DNA from: Candidatus Denitrolinea symbiosum
GTDB lineage: Bacteria; Chloroflexota; Anaerolineae; Anaerolineales; Villigracilaceae
Reading direction: 5' to 3'
Assembly: GCA_017312345.1 (NCBI GenBank)
Contig: BLAA01000004.1
Span: 300,952 to 364,951, forward strand
Length of the DNA: 64,000 nucleotides
Below the pieces are notes generated by a model that saw only the letters and a program-made list of their open reading frames with translations, ran no database searches and was not told the DNA's origin. A program made the translations under genes and the position numbers. This document shows, piece by piece, positions 55,247 through 62,845 of this stretch. Numbering within the stretch: position 1 is the stretch's first letter; every line of letters starts with the position of its first letter.

Positions 55247-58015
55247 TTGAAGAATATCTCCGAAGAACGCACCCGTAAGGAAAGGATAGACCCGCAGTTG
55301 GAACGGGCGGGTTGGTATTTGCGCGACCATTCCAAAGTGAGAATCGAAATCCCTGTGGATGGTTACGACGCCGCGCCGTGGAATGGGGTGACGGATTACT
55401 GCCTGTACCGAGAAAATGGAGAAGCGTTAGCGGTGGTGGAAGCCAAGAAGACGGCGGTGGATGTTCGGCTGGCGGAAGCGCAACTCACGCATTATGTGAC
55501 GGAGATCGAGAAACACCAGAGTTTCCGCCCCTTTGGTTTTTTAGCCAACGGACGCGAAATTTATTTTGTGGACGTGGGTAACGCGCCCAAACGTGAAGTC
55601 TTTGGCTTTTTCACGCGCGAAGATTTGGAGAATTTGCTCTACATCCGCCAGAATGCCAAGCCGCTTAGCTCGATTGGAATCAATAACTCCATCGTTGACC
55701 GTTCGTATCAGCATGAGGCTATCCGCCGCGTGTGTGAGGCGTTTGAAACCGTCCCGAAGGTTTCAGAACCTTCGGGACGTTCTGGCGGTAAACGCAAAGC
55801 CTTGATCGTCATGGCGACGGGAACGGGCAAGACGCGTACTACGATGGGATTGATTGACGTCTTTATGCGTGCGAATCAAGCGCGGCGTGTGCTGTTTGTG
55901 GCGGACCGCGACGCGTTAGTCGAGCAGGCGATAGACGACGGCTTTCAGAAGTATCTGCCAACAGAACCTTGCACTCGTCTGCGAAGTTGGAACGTGGAGA
56001 CCAGCCAGAGACTCTACGCGGTGACGCTGCAAACGCTGAGCAACATCTTCGAACAGTTCTCGCCCGCCTTCTTCGACTTGATCGTCTTCGACGAAGTCCA
56101 TCGCTCGATCTTCAACAAATTCAATGAAGTGTTGGAGTATTTCGACGGCAGGCAGATCGGATTGACCGCCACGCCCGCCAACTACATCAACCGCGATACT
56201 TTTCTGGCTTTCGATTGCGCCGACGGCAAGCCGACCTATCTCTACACTTATGAACAAGCCATTGAAGACAAGTATCTCGTGGATTACGAACTCTACGCCG
56301 CGCGGACAAAGTTCCAGCGCGAAGGCATCCACGGCGTGGACCTGACCGAAGAGGAGCGCAACGCCTTAATCGAAAAAGGGATCGATCCCGACGACATCAA
56401 CTTCGAAGGAACCGAACTCGAAAGAACTGTCACGAATTTCGATACCATTCGCAGACAGTGGGAGGAGATTTGGGAAGTTTGCAAGAAGGACGCTTCGGGG
56501 CAACTGCCAGGGAAAACAATCGTCTTTGCAGTCACGCAGGAACATGCCTTGCGTTTGCAAAAGATTTTTGATGAGATGTATCCGCAGTTCCCCGAGTTGA
56601 CAAAAGTCATCACGCATAAATCGGAATACCGCGGCAAGTTGGTGGAAGCGTTCAAGAAGGAAGATATGCCGCGCATCGCCATTTCGGTGGACATGCTCGA
56701 CACGGGCATTGACGTTCCTGAAGTCGTCAATTTGGTTTTTATGAAACCCGTCCAATCGCCGATCAAATTGCAGCAGATGATTGGACGCGGCACGCGTCCG
56801 CAGGCGGCGTGTAGGAATTTGGCGCTGCTGCCGAATTTCGAGAAGAAGGGTTTTCTCATCATTGACTTCTGGGAAAACAACTTCAGCCGCGACGCGAAGG
56901 AAGTCGCCGATCAGTCCACGCCTGTGCTGGCGACGATTTTCAATACGCGCTTAAAACTGCTGGAGACTTATCTCACCGACCAGCAGAATCCCGAATGTAA
57001 ACAAGTAATCGCCGACCTGCGCGGGCAGATTCAACAGATCCCGACCGACTCGTTCACCATCCGCAAGCACATGCCAAAGATCGAAGAAGCATGGACGGAC
57101 GCCTTCTGGGATTATTTAATCCCAAGCAAGATTGACTTCCTGAAAGTGAACGTTGCGCCGCATCTGCGTCTCGTCCCTGGCGTGGATGTCGCCGCGGCGA
57201 CCTTTATCAGCAAGATGGAACGGTTGAAGCTGCTCAAACGCACGAACAAAGAAGCCAGCGGAACCATTCAATCCATCGTGGAGGACGCTCAAAGTCTGCG
57301 CGACACCATTTTGTCCGACGCCGAGCGCAAAGCCAAAAGCGTTTGCGTGCCAGAAAAGCTGGTTGAGTTTGGAAGCAACGAACTGAACCTGATTCGCGAC
57401 ACGCTTGCGCCGCGCATGAAGAACAAAGCGCGCTACGACACTTTCCTTGAACTTGATCTCGTGGATTCCATCGCCATTAGCGGATATATTCTTCTCTCCA
57501 AGAGCGGCGAGAAGATGTACGTGGCGGAGTACCGCCGTCTGGTAGAGGAGCGCATCTTGAAATTAGTCGCCGATCATCCGACCATCAAGGCGATTCAGCG
57601 CGGCGAACCGATTGACGACTGGCAGTTGCTCGAACTGGAGCGCACGCTGACCAAAGAACTCGGCGAAAGCGATTTGGAAGTAACGCCCGAAAACCTGACA
57701 AAAGTATTTTTGCCGTCCACGGATAGTTTTCTCGATCTGGTGCGCCAGACCTTGGACATGCAATATCTTCCCGATTACAAGGATTTGGTGGCGCGGCAAT
57801 TTGAAAAATACACCATCGAACACAAGTTCAACGCCGACCAGATTCGCTTCCTGCGCGCCGTGCAGAGCGTATTCTTGCAGAAACGCCGCCTCGAGACCGC
57901 CGACCTGTACGACGCGCCCGCGCTAGTGGGCTTTGGGCAAGACGCGGTGGAACGGTGGTTTACGGAGCAGGAAGCGCTAGAGTTGGTGGCGTTTGCGAAT
58001 AAGATGGCGGTATGA
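55247..58015 (+). CDS. hsdR: Type I restriction endonuclease subunit R
   Basis: HsdR motor and nuclease subunit of a type I restriction-modification system, 922 residues. I start at a TTG at 55247 (LKNISEERTRKERIDPQLERAGW in part), where homology begins; the upstream open frame overlaps the previous gene. The nuclease residues are Asp50, Glu65 and Lys67 (VVEAKK), Walker A is ATGTGKT (190-196), and the DEAD-like box is DEVH, with helicase motif VI in QMIGRGTRP. A 30-bp palindromic repeat lies in frame at 55750-55779 (VPKVSEPSGR). The ATG-lacking start and weak ribosome site are unusual. hsdM and hsdS lie 3 kb downstream beyond inserted modules. Confidence 0.94.
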   Translation: MKNISEERTRKERIDPQLERAGWYLRDHSKVRIEIPVDGYDAAPWNGVTDYCLYRENGEALAVVEAKKTAVDVRLAEAQLTHYVTEIEKHQSFRPFGFLANGREIYFVDVGNAPKREVFGFFTREDLENLLYIRQNAKPLSSIGINNSIVDRSYQHEAIRRVCEAFETVPKVSEPSGRSGGKRKALIVMATGTGKTRTTMGLIDVFMRANQARRVLFVADRDALVEQAIDDGFQKYLPTEPCTRLRSWNVETSQRLYAVTLQTLSNIFEQFSPAFFDLIVFDEVHRSIFNKFNEVLEYFDGRQIGLTATPANYINRDTFLAFDCADGKPTYLYTYEQAIEDKYLVDYELYAARTKFQREGIHGVDLTEEERNALIEKGIDPDDINFEGTELERTVTNFDTIRRQWEEIWEVCKKDASGQLPGKTIVFAVTQEHALRLQKIFDEMYPQFPELTKVITHKSEYRGKLVEAFKKEDMPRIAISVDMLDTGIDVPEVVNLVFMKPVQSPIKLQQMIGRGTRPQAACRNLALLPNFEKKGFLIIDFWENNFSRDAKEVADQSTPVLATIFNTRLKLLETYLTDQQNPECKQVIADLRGQIQQIPTDSFTIRKHMPKIEEAWTDAFWDYLIPSKIDFLKVNVAPHLRLVPGVDVAAATFISKMERLKLLKRTNKEASGTIQSIVEDAQSLRDTILSDAERKAKSVCVPEKLVEFGSNELNLIRDTLAPRMKNKARYDTFLELDLVDSIAISGYILLSKSGEKMYVAEYRRLVEERILKLVADHPTIKAIQRGEPIDDWQLLELERTLTKELGESDLEVTPENLTKVFLPSTDSFLDLVRQTLDMQYLPDYKDLVARQFEKYTIEHKFNADQIRFLRAVQSVFLQKRRLETADLYDAPALVGFGQDAVERWFTEQEALELVAFANKMAV
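57941..58015 (+). repeat. hsdR 3' end, copy 1
   Basis: The last 75 bases of hsdR (DAVERWFTEQEALELVAFANKMAV). A 72-of-75 identical copy lies at 58825-58899 and a more distant one at 59542-59631, each after a further module. Confidence 0.9.
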
Positions 58016-58027
58016 TCGAGGCTAGCG

Positions 58028-58636
58028 ATGACGCAATATTTTTTTGTAGACGAATCAGGCGATGCAGGGCTGAATAACAAAGGATCGGCGTATTATGTCG
58101 TCGCCATGGCGCAATTACCCAATCGCGAACCAGTGACCCAACTTGCCGCGCTGAGGAAAGATTTGAATCTATCGCCCAGTTTTGAGTTTCATTTTTACAA
58201 GATGAATTCGAGACAGAAGAACGCATTTTTTGAAGCCATTCGTCCGCTTTCATTTCGCGCACGCGTCGCCATGTTCATAAAATCCCAAACCCCGCCTGGA
58301 TATAAGGGGCTGGACAGCACGGAACTGGCCACCAGGCTCCTGGTTGAACTTACCTTGCGGGCTTCGCCTCTCGACATCGCCAACGACATTCTGGTTTTGG
58401 ACGACAAGCCCGAAAGTTTCATCCAATCCCTGCGGATTCATTTTACGCAAGCGTACAAACAGGCAAGGCGCGACCGCCCATTCAAGAAAATCGTTTCCAG
58501 CAAATCAACCTTCGACGACGGCTTGCAAATAGCCGATATGATTGCAGGCGCAATGCGCCAATTCGGTTGGGAAAATGACACAACGTATTTCCAGATGTTT
58601 TCCAGCAAGATGGTGGATCTATGGCAGGTTGGGTAA
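58028..58636 (+). CDS. DUF3800 domain protein
   Basis: A 202-residue DUF3800 protein. The opening strand YFFVDESGDAGL carries the family-typical D-E-S-G-x-x-G, and the C-terminal part ends in the LQIADMIAGAMRQF block common to the family. DUF3800 has an RNase H-like fold with acidic residues, and its function is not known; it often lies in defense islands. The gene starts 12 bases after hsdR ends. It is followed by a structured RNA candidate and a partial copy of the hsdR end. Confidence 0.85.
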   Translation: MTQYFFVDESGDAGLNNKGSAYYVVAMAQLPNREPVTQLAALRKDLNLSPSFEFHFYKMNSRQKNAFFEAIRPLSFRARVAMFIKSQTPPGYKGLDSTELATRLLVELTLRASPLDIANDILVLDDKPESFIQSLRIHFTQAYKQARRDRPFKKIVSSKSTFDDGLQIADMIAGAMRQFGWENDTTYFQMFSSKMVDLWQVG

Positions 58637-58640
58637 ATAA

Positions 58641-58731
58641 AACACCCCTGGCTATCCCAAGACTTGCTCGGGAAGACTACCTCATGTGGCAGCCTTGTCG
58701 CCAGGGGCGGGTAAAACGGTCGAGCCGTTTT
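58641..58731 (+). ncRNA. Structured RNA candidate next to DUF3800
   Basis: An 8-bp stem CCCCTGGC (58645-58652) / GCCAGGGG (58700-58707) closes a 47-base interior with a further possible stem (TCCC / GGGA). A 7-bp terminal hairpin AAAACGG / CCGTTTT follows at 58713-58731. Conserved RNA motifs beside DUF3800 genes have been described (DUF3800 RNA motifs, Weinberg and co-workers); this is a good candidate. The link is by context and fold only. Confidence 0.6.
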
Positions 58732-58814
58732 ATTGGTAAGCACATTATACAAGGAATGATGATGGGCGTCAAATTATTTCGCCTTTCTTCTTGTGAGCCG
58801 CCGCTGGACATTAT

Positions 58815-58899
58815 GTTTGGCGCAGACGCGGTGGAACGGTGGTTTACGGAGCAGGAAGCGCTAGAGTTGGTGGCGTTTGCCAACAAGATGGCGGTATAA
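58815..58899 (+). pseudogene. hsdR 3' end, copy 2 (fragment)
   Basis: Bases 58825-58899 repeat the last 75 bases of hsdR with 3 differences and end in a stop, encoding DAVERWFTEQEALELVAFANKMAV. It has no coding region before it that joins to hsdR, so it is a tail left by recombination or duplication. It directly precedes the AbrB-type gene. Confidence 0.85.
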
Positions 58900-58938
58900 T
58901 AATCTTACAGTTTCTTGTTCGATAAGGAGAAGTAAGAC

Positions 58939-59148
58939 GTGGATACCGTAACAATTTCCTCAAAATATCAAGTGGTGATTCCCCGCGCCATCCGCGAGAA
59001 GTGGAACGTCAAGCCAGGACAAAAAGTGCGGTTCATCATTTACGGCAACCGCCTGGAGATCGTCCCCGTGCGGGATATTAAATCGGCGCGCGGCTTCCTA
59101 AAGGGCATGAGTAGCACGATTGAGCGGGAGGAGGAAGACCGCGTATGA
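58939..59148 (+). CDS. AbrB/MazE-type antitoxin
   Basis: A 69-residue swapped-hairpin AbrB/SpoVT-type DNA-binding protein, the antitoxin of a VapBC-like pair. The family pattern is TISSKYQVVIPRAIREKWNVKPGQKVRF, given here in parts as SSKYQVVIPRAIRE and KPGQKVRF. It starts at a GTG (58939) with AAGGAG ahead. It overlaps the PIN toxin gene by four bases. The pair sits between two copies of the hsdR end, so it was likely added as a module. Confidence 0.93.
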   Translation: MDTVTISSKYQVVIPRAIREKWNVKPGQKVRFIIYGNRLEIVPVRDIKSARGFLKGMSSTIEREEEDRV

Positions 59149-59522
59149 ACGTAATTGATTCGTCGGGCTGGCTGGAGTATTTTATCAACGGCAGTAACGC
59201 TGATTTTTTCGCGCCCGCGATTCAAAGCGTCGAAGAAGTCCTCGTACCCACCATAAGCCTGTTTGAGGTTTTCAAGCGCGTCTTGATCGAGAAAAACAGA
59301 GACGACGCGCTGGAAGCGGTTGCCCAAATGAAAGACGGGCGCGTGATGGATTTGGACGATAGTCTCGCGCTGGTGGCGGCAGAACTTTCTTACGAATTGA
59401 AACTTCCGCTGGCAGACAGCATCATCCTTGCCACTGCCCGCGCCAATAACGCTACGCTCTGGACGCAGGACGCGCACTTCAAAGGTGTGGAAGGCGTGAG
59501 GTATATCGAGAAGAAGGATTGA
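59145..59522 (+). CDS. PIN-domain toxin (VapC-like)
   Basis: A 125-residue PIN-domain ribonuclease, the toxin partner of the AbrB-type antitoxin. The acidic site is visible as Asp4 in NVIDSSGWLEYF, Glu near residue 40 in SLFEVFKRVL, and LADSIILATARANNATLWTQDAHF with the aspartate pair near 93 and 115. It cuts RNA when free of antitoxin. The start overlaps the antitoxin stop (ATGA), so the two are translated together. The third hsdR-end copy follows after about 10 bases. Confidence 0.93.
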   Translation: MNVIDSSGWLEYFINGSNADFFAPAIQSVEEVLVPTISLFEVFKRVLIEKNRDDALEAVAQMKDGRVMDLDDSLALVAAELSYELKLPLADSIILATARANNATLWTQDAHFKGVEGVRYIEKKD

Positions 59523-59532
59523 TACACCCTGA

Positions 59533-59631
59533 TTTAATCAGGACGCGATGGAACGGTGGTTTACGGAGAGGAAAATTAACGAGGTGGTAGAATTCGCCAA
59601 TCGTCTTGCGATTGAACAAGGAAAGCCATGA
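59533..59631 (+). pseudogene. hsdR 3' end, copy 3 (divergent fragment)
   Basis: Encodes FNQDAMERWFTERK, INEVVEFANRLAIEQGKP, related to but clearly different from copies 1 and 2. It probably derives from a different hsdR allele. Its stop codon overlaps the ATG of the second DUF3800 gene. Confidence 0.8.
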
Positions 59632-60353
59632 GCGAAATTTTCAATATCTATTGTGACGAGAGTTGCCATTTGGAAAACGACCGCCTACCAATTATGGTTT
59701 TAGGCGCGGTGTGGTGCCCGCTCGAAAAAAGGCGAGAGATTGCCGTTCGTATTCGTGAGATCAAAACACAACATGGTTTACCGCCCAATTTTGAAATTAA
59801 GTGGGTAAAAGTTTCGCCTGCAAAACTGGATTTTTACCTTGCCGTGATGGATTATTTCTTTGACGATGATGACCTGCATTTTCGGGGGCTGATTGCCGAT
59901 AAGACCAGACTTAGACACAAAGAGCACAACCAAACTCACGATGATTGGTATTACAAGATGTATTTTGACATGCTGAAAGTCATCTTGTTTCCCAATTCTC
60001 GTTATCGGATATACATAGACATCAAAGACACACAGAGCAAGAGTAAGGTAGAAAACCTGCAAAAACTCCATGAGGTGCTGAGCAATAATATGTACGACTT
60101 TCGGCGCGAAGTTGTCGAAAGAGTGCAGGCCGTCCATTCGCATGAAGTCGAGCAACTTCAATTGGTAGATTTGTTGATTGGGACCGTCGCTTACGCAAAC
60201 CGAAGCCTGCAAACCAGCCAGGCAAAACTCGAATTGGTCAAAAGGATGCGCGAACGTTCGGGCTATCGCTTGACCAGCAAGACCTTGTATCGGGAGGATA
60301 AAGTAAATCTATTTCTCTGGCAACCAAATTGGGGGCGAGACAATGACAAATAA
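59628..60353 (+). CDS. DUF3800 domain protein, second copy
   Basis: A 241-residue DUF3800 protein, distant from the one at 58028. The start is IYCDESCHLEND with the CDES pattern (the glycine of DESG replaced by cysteine), FEIKWVKVS in the second strand, and a C-terminal EVEQLQLVDLLIGTVAYANR block. Its ATG overlaps the stop of the third hsdR-end fragment, hinting that an older hsdR gene once ended here. It overlaps the next gene by 11 bases. Function unknown. Confidence 0.85.
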   Translation: MSEIFNIYCDESCHLENDRLPIMVLGAVWCPLEKRREIAVRIREIKTQHGLPPNFEIKWVKVSPAKLDFYLAVMDYFFDDDDLHFRGLIADKTRLRHKEHNQTHDDWYYKMYFDMLKVILFPNSRYRIYIDIKDTQSKSKVENLQKLHEVLSNNMYDFRREVVERVQAVHSHEVEQLQLVDLLIGTVAYANRSLQTSQAKLELVKRMRERSGYRLTSKTLYREDKVNLFLWQPNWGRDNDK

Positions 60354-60843
60354 ACCAGGCTGGCTTCCTAATCTGGTTCTGATATCTGATTATGATGGTG
60401 ATTGGGATAAATATATCGAAACGCTCTATCGGTTCTTCCGTAGAGATTTTTTCGAATCAAAGCCTTCGTTTCGTAATGTGTCCGTCGGTATAACAAAGCA
60501 TCCCTATTCACAGGGGAAAGAAGCGACATTTTGGCATTTGATCTCCGAAGGGAAAATTGAAGAAGAGCGTATCCCCGATTTTGAGCGATGTAAGCGCATT
60601 CGCTGGCCACGGGCAATCATCGAAAACTACAGTGATTCAGTTGTTCAGGTTTGGGAAACGATGTGCGGACGGGAAAAGCGTATTTTGCTGAGGTTTATCT
60701 TCGAGAAAGATGATTATCTGGTCGTATTGGCAGAACACAAAGGAATGATTTTATTAATCACCGCTTACCTCGTGACGTGGCAAAGCCAAAAGCGCAAACT
60801 ACAACAGGAGTTTGAACGATATAAAGCCGATACCGCCCTTTGA
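60343..60843 (+). CDS. Small protein, possible BECR-fold RNase toxin
   Basis: A 166-residue basic protein I do not recognise. Its last part (CGREKRILLRF, YLVVLAEHKGMILLITAYLV) resembles the barnase/EndoU/colicin-D/RelE-like (BECR) nuclease fold found in phage-derived toxins and some defense proteins. The N-terminal half (DYDGDWDKYIETLYRFFRRDFF) has a helical look. Its start overlaps the DUF3800 gene, so the two are co-translated. Coding is supported by the overlap and length; function is a guess. Confidence 0.55.
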   Translation: MTNKPGWLPNLVLISDYDGDWDKYIETLYRFFRRDFFESKPSFRNVSVGITKHPYSQGKEATFWHLISEGKIEEERIPDFERCKRIRWPRAIIENYSDSVVQVWETMCGREKRILLRFIFEKDDYLVVLAEHKGMILLITAYLVTWQSQKRKLQQEFERYKADTAL

Positions 60844-60865
60844 AAGGACGGTATCCGTTCTCCTT

Positions 60866-60911
60866 CTACCATGGTAGATGAGATATATACAGTATATACA
60901 AATCTATAGAT
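60866..60911. promoter_or_regulatory. Three palindromes upstream of hsdM
   Basis: ctaccatggtag (60866-60877), tatatac-a-gtatata (60884-60898) and atctatagat (60902-60911), all in an AT-rich stretch before hsdM. Closely set palindromes suggest operators controlling methylase expression. Confidence 0.5.
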
Positions 60912-60957
60912 AATTGCAAGCGTCATTTGTCACATTTTTTGAAACTCGTGGAATCTC

Positions 60958-62751
60958 ATGCTCACCGACCCCAAACTCCGCTCGCAAGTAGACGCCCTCT
61001 GGGATAAGTTCTGGACGGGGGGATTGTCGAATCCGCTCGATGCGATCGAGCAGTTTTCGTATTTGCTGTTCCTAAAGCGCTTGGATGACCGCGAGAATGC
61101 CGCCGAACGGCAGGCGAAGCGCAAGGGAACGGCGTATGAGTCCAAGGTCCCGCAGGAGATGCGCTGGGGCGTTTGGAAGCAGAAAAAAGCCGAAGAGATG
61201 CTCAAGCGCCTTAAGACGGTCATCTTCCCGCAGATGGCGAGTCTCTCGAACGGCGAGTCGTCGTTTGGGCAGTATATGCGCGGGGCGGAGTGCAAAATCA
61301 ACAAGCCCAGCCTGCTGGTGGAGGCGGTCAACCTGATTGATGAGATGAAGATCTCGGAGCAGAATCAGGATGTGCAAGGCGACCTGTACGAGTACATGCT
61401 GGGGCACATGCAGTTTGCGGGGCGCGGCGGACAGTTCCGCACGCCGCGGCACATCATCCGCATGATGGTGAAGATGATCGATCCGAAGCCGCGCGAGCGC
61501 ATCGGCGATTTGGCGGGCGGGACGGCGGGGTTTCTCGTCAACGCGCACCAGCATATTTTGGAGCGGCACACGTCGGCGGGGATTCTGGATTACGATGAAG
61601 ACGGGATTCCGCATCACTTGATCGGCGACCAGTTGACGGGTCAGGAACGAGCGTTTATGTCGTCGCCGAAGTATCTGCGCGGGTTCGACAACGATTCGGG
61701 CATGACCATCCTGCGCATCGGTTCGATGAATCTGATTCTGCACGGCATCGAGTCGCCGCAGTTCTTTTATCGGGATACGCTCTCGAAGGAGTTCGACGAC
61801 GAGCGCGAGTACGATGTGATTTTGATGAATCCGCCGTTCAAGGGCGCGGTGGATAAGGGGACGGTGCATCCGTCGCTGCCGAGCGACACGACCAAGAGCG
61901 AACTGTTGTTTCTGCATCTGATTTTGCGGGCGTTGGAGATGGGCGGACGGGCGGCGGTGATCGTGCCAGATGGCGTGCTGTTTGGGTCGAGCCGCGCGCA
62001 CGTGGATTTGCGGCGCAAGTTGATCGAGGAGAATCGGCTGGACGGGGTGGTCTCGATGCCTGCGGGCGTCTTCAAGCCGTATGCGGGGGTGAGCACGGCG
62101 GCGCTGCTGTTTACGAAGGGCGCGCAGACGAAGGACATCTGGTTTTACGATATGGCGCACGATGGCTTTTCGCTGGACGATAAGCGCGTGAAGGTGGATG
62201 AGAATGACATCCCCGATGTGATCGAGTGTTGGGAGAAGCGGACGGATAAGAAGTTCAAAGCGAGCAGGGAACAGAGAGCAGCAGAACTGCGGGCAGAGTT
62301 GACTCCGCTGAAGGAGAAACGCTTGAAGTTGCAGGCGGAGGTCAATCGGTTGACGTTTGAGGCGGCGCTGGAAAACCCGTTAACCGCGAAGAGCGCAAAG
62401 AACGCGAAGGAAGAAATTAAAAACTTGGCGCCCTTGGCGGGCTTGGCGGTTCAAAACGCTCCTCCTGACGCGCAAGCCGAATTATCGAATATCCAATCCC
62501 GTTTGACGAATCTCGAATCTGAAATCTCTCCCCTGCAATCGGAACTCGACCGCCTGACGCGCCAGTTTTGGGTGACGGCGGAGCAGGTGCGCGCCAACAA
62601 GTACGACCTTTCTGCCAGCCGTTACCGCCAAGCCGAAGCGGACGCGGCGTATCACGAAGCGCCTGCGGTGACGTTGGAGCGTTTGGCGCGGTTGGAGGGG
62701 GTGATGCTGGATGAAATTCGGGAACTTGGGAAGTTGGTGAATGGTGAGTAG
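60958..62751 (+). CDS. hsdM: Type I restriction-modification methyltransferase subunit M
   Basis: HsdM adenine methyltransferase subunit of 597 residues. The N-terminal HsdM domain (about 7-130) is followed by the SAM-binding motif, here DLAGGTAGFL with Gly for the usual Cys, and the catalytic NPPF motif in ILMNPPFKG near residue 289, which marks N6-adenine methylation. The C-terminal coiled coil carries an inserted repeat (KSAKNAKEEIKNLAPL at 62380-62460) of a family common in this genome. It works with the hsdS product just downstream, and with hsdR 3 kb upstream. Confidence 0.95.
   Translation: MLTDPKLRSQVDALWDKFWTGGLSNPLDAIEQFSYLLFLKRLDDRENAAERQAKRKGTAYESKVPQEMRWGVWKQKKAEEMLKRLKTVIFPQMASLSNGESSFGQYMRGAECKINKPSLLVEAVNLIDEMKISEQNQDVQGDLYEYMLGHMQFAGRGGQFRTPRHIIRMMVKMIDPKPRERIGDLAGGTAGFLVNAHQHILERHTSAGILDYDEDGIPHHLIGDQLTGQERAFMSSPKYLRGFDNDSGMTILRIGSMNLILHGIESPQFFYRDTLSKEFDDEREYDVILMNPPFKGAVDKGTVHPSLPSDTTKSELLFLHLILRALEMGGRAAVIVPDGVLFGSSRAHVDLRRKLIEENRLDGVVSMPAGVFKPYAGVSTAALLFTKGAQTKDIWFYDMAHDGFSLDDKRVKVDENDIPDVIECWEKRTDKKFKASREQRAAELRAELTPLKEKRLKLQAEVNRLTFEAALENPLTAKSAKNAKEEIKNLAPLAGLAVQNAPPDAQAELSNIQSRLTNLESEISPLQSELDRLTRQFWVTAEQVRANKYDLSASRYRQAEADAAYHEAPAVTLERLARLEGVMLDEIRELGKLVNGE
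62380..62460 (+). repeat. In-frame dispersed repeat inside hsdM
   Basis: Bases reading ccgcgaagagcgcaaagaac and cttggcgggcttggcggttc; the inverse occurs between genes at 42000-42085. It adds about 25 residues rich in Ala and Lys to HsdM. Confidence 0.7.
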
Positions 62752-62755
62752 TCTA

Positions 62756-62817
62756 ACGTCCCGAAGAAAGAACGTCCCGAAGAAGGAACGTCCCGAAGGT
62801 TCTCAACCTTCGGGACG
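62756..62817. repeat. Palindromic repeat acgtcccgaagg before hsdS
   Basis: Three copies of acgtcccgaag, the last forming a 13-bp palindrome cgtcccgaaggtt / aaccttcgggacg at 62789-62817. The same 13-bp stem occurs in frame inside hsdR at 55750-55779. Confidence 0.85.
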
Positions 62818-62845
62818 GTGGAAGGTATGGATTGGTGGTTGGTAA

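Noticed and set aside
52283..58015. Prophage or integrase in the restriction island
   Set aside because: No integrase, transposase or phage structural gene is visible; only restriction, toxin-antitoxin and DUF3800 modules are present.
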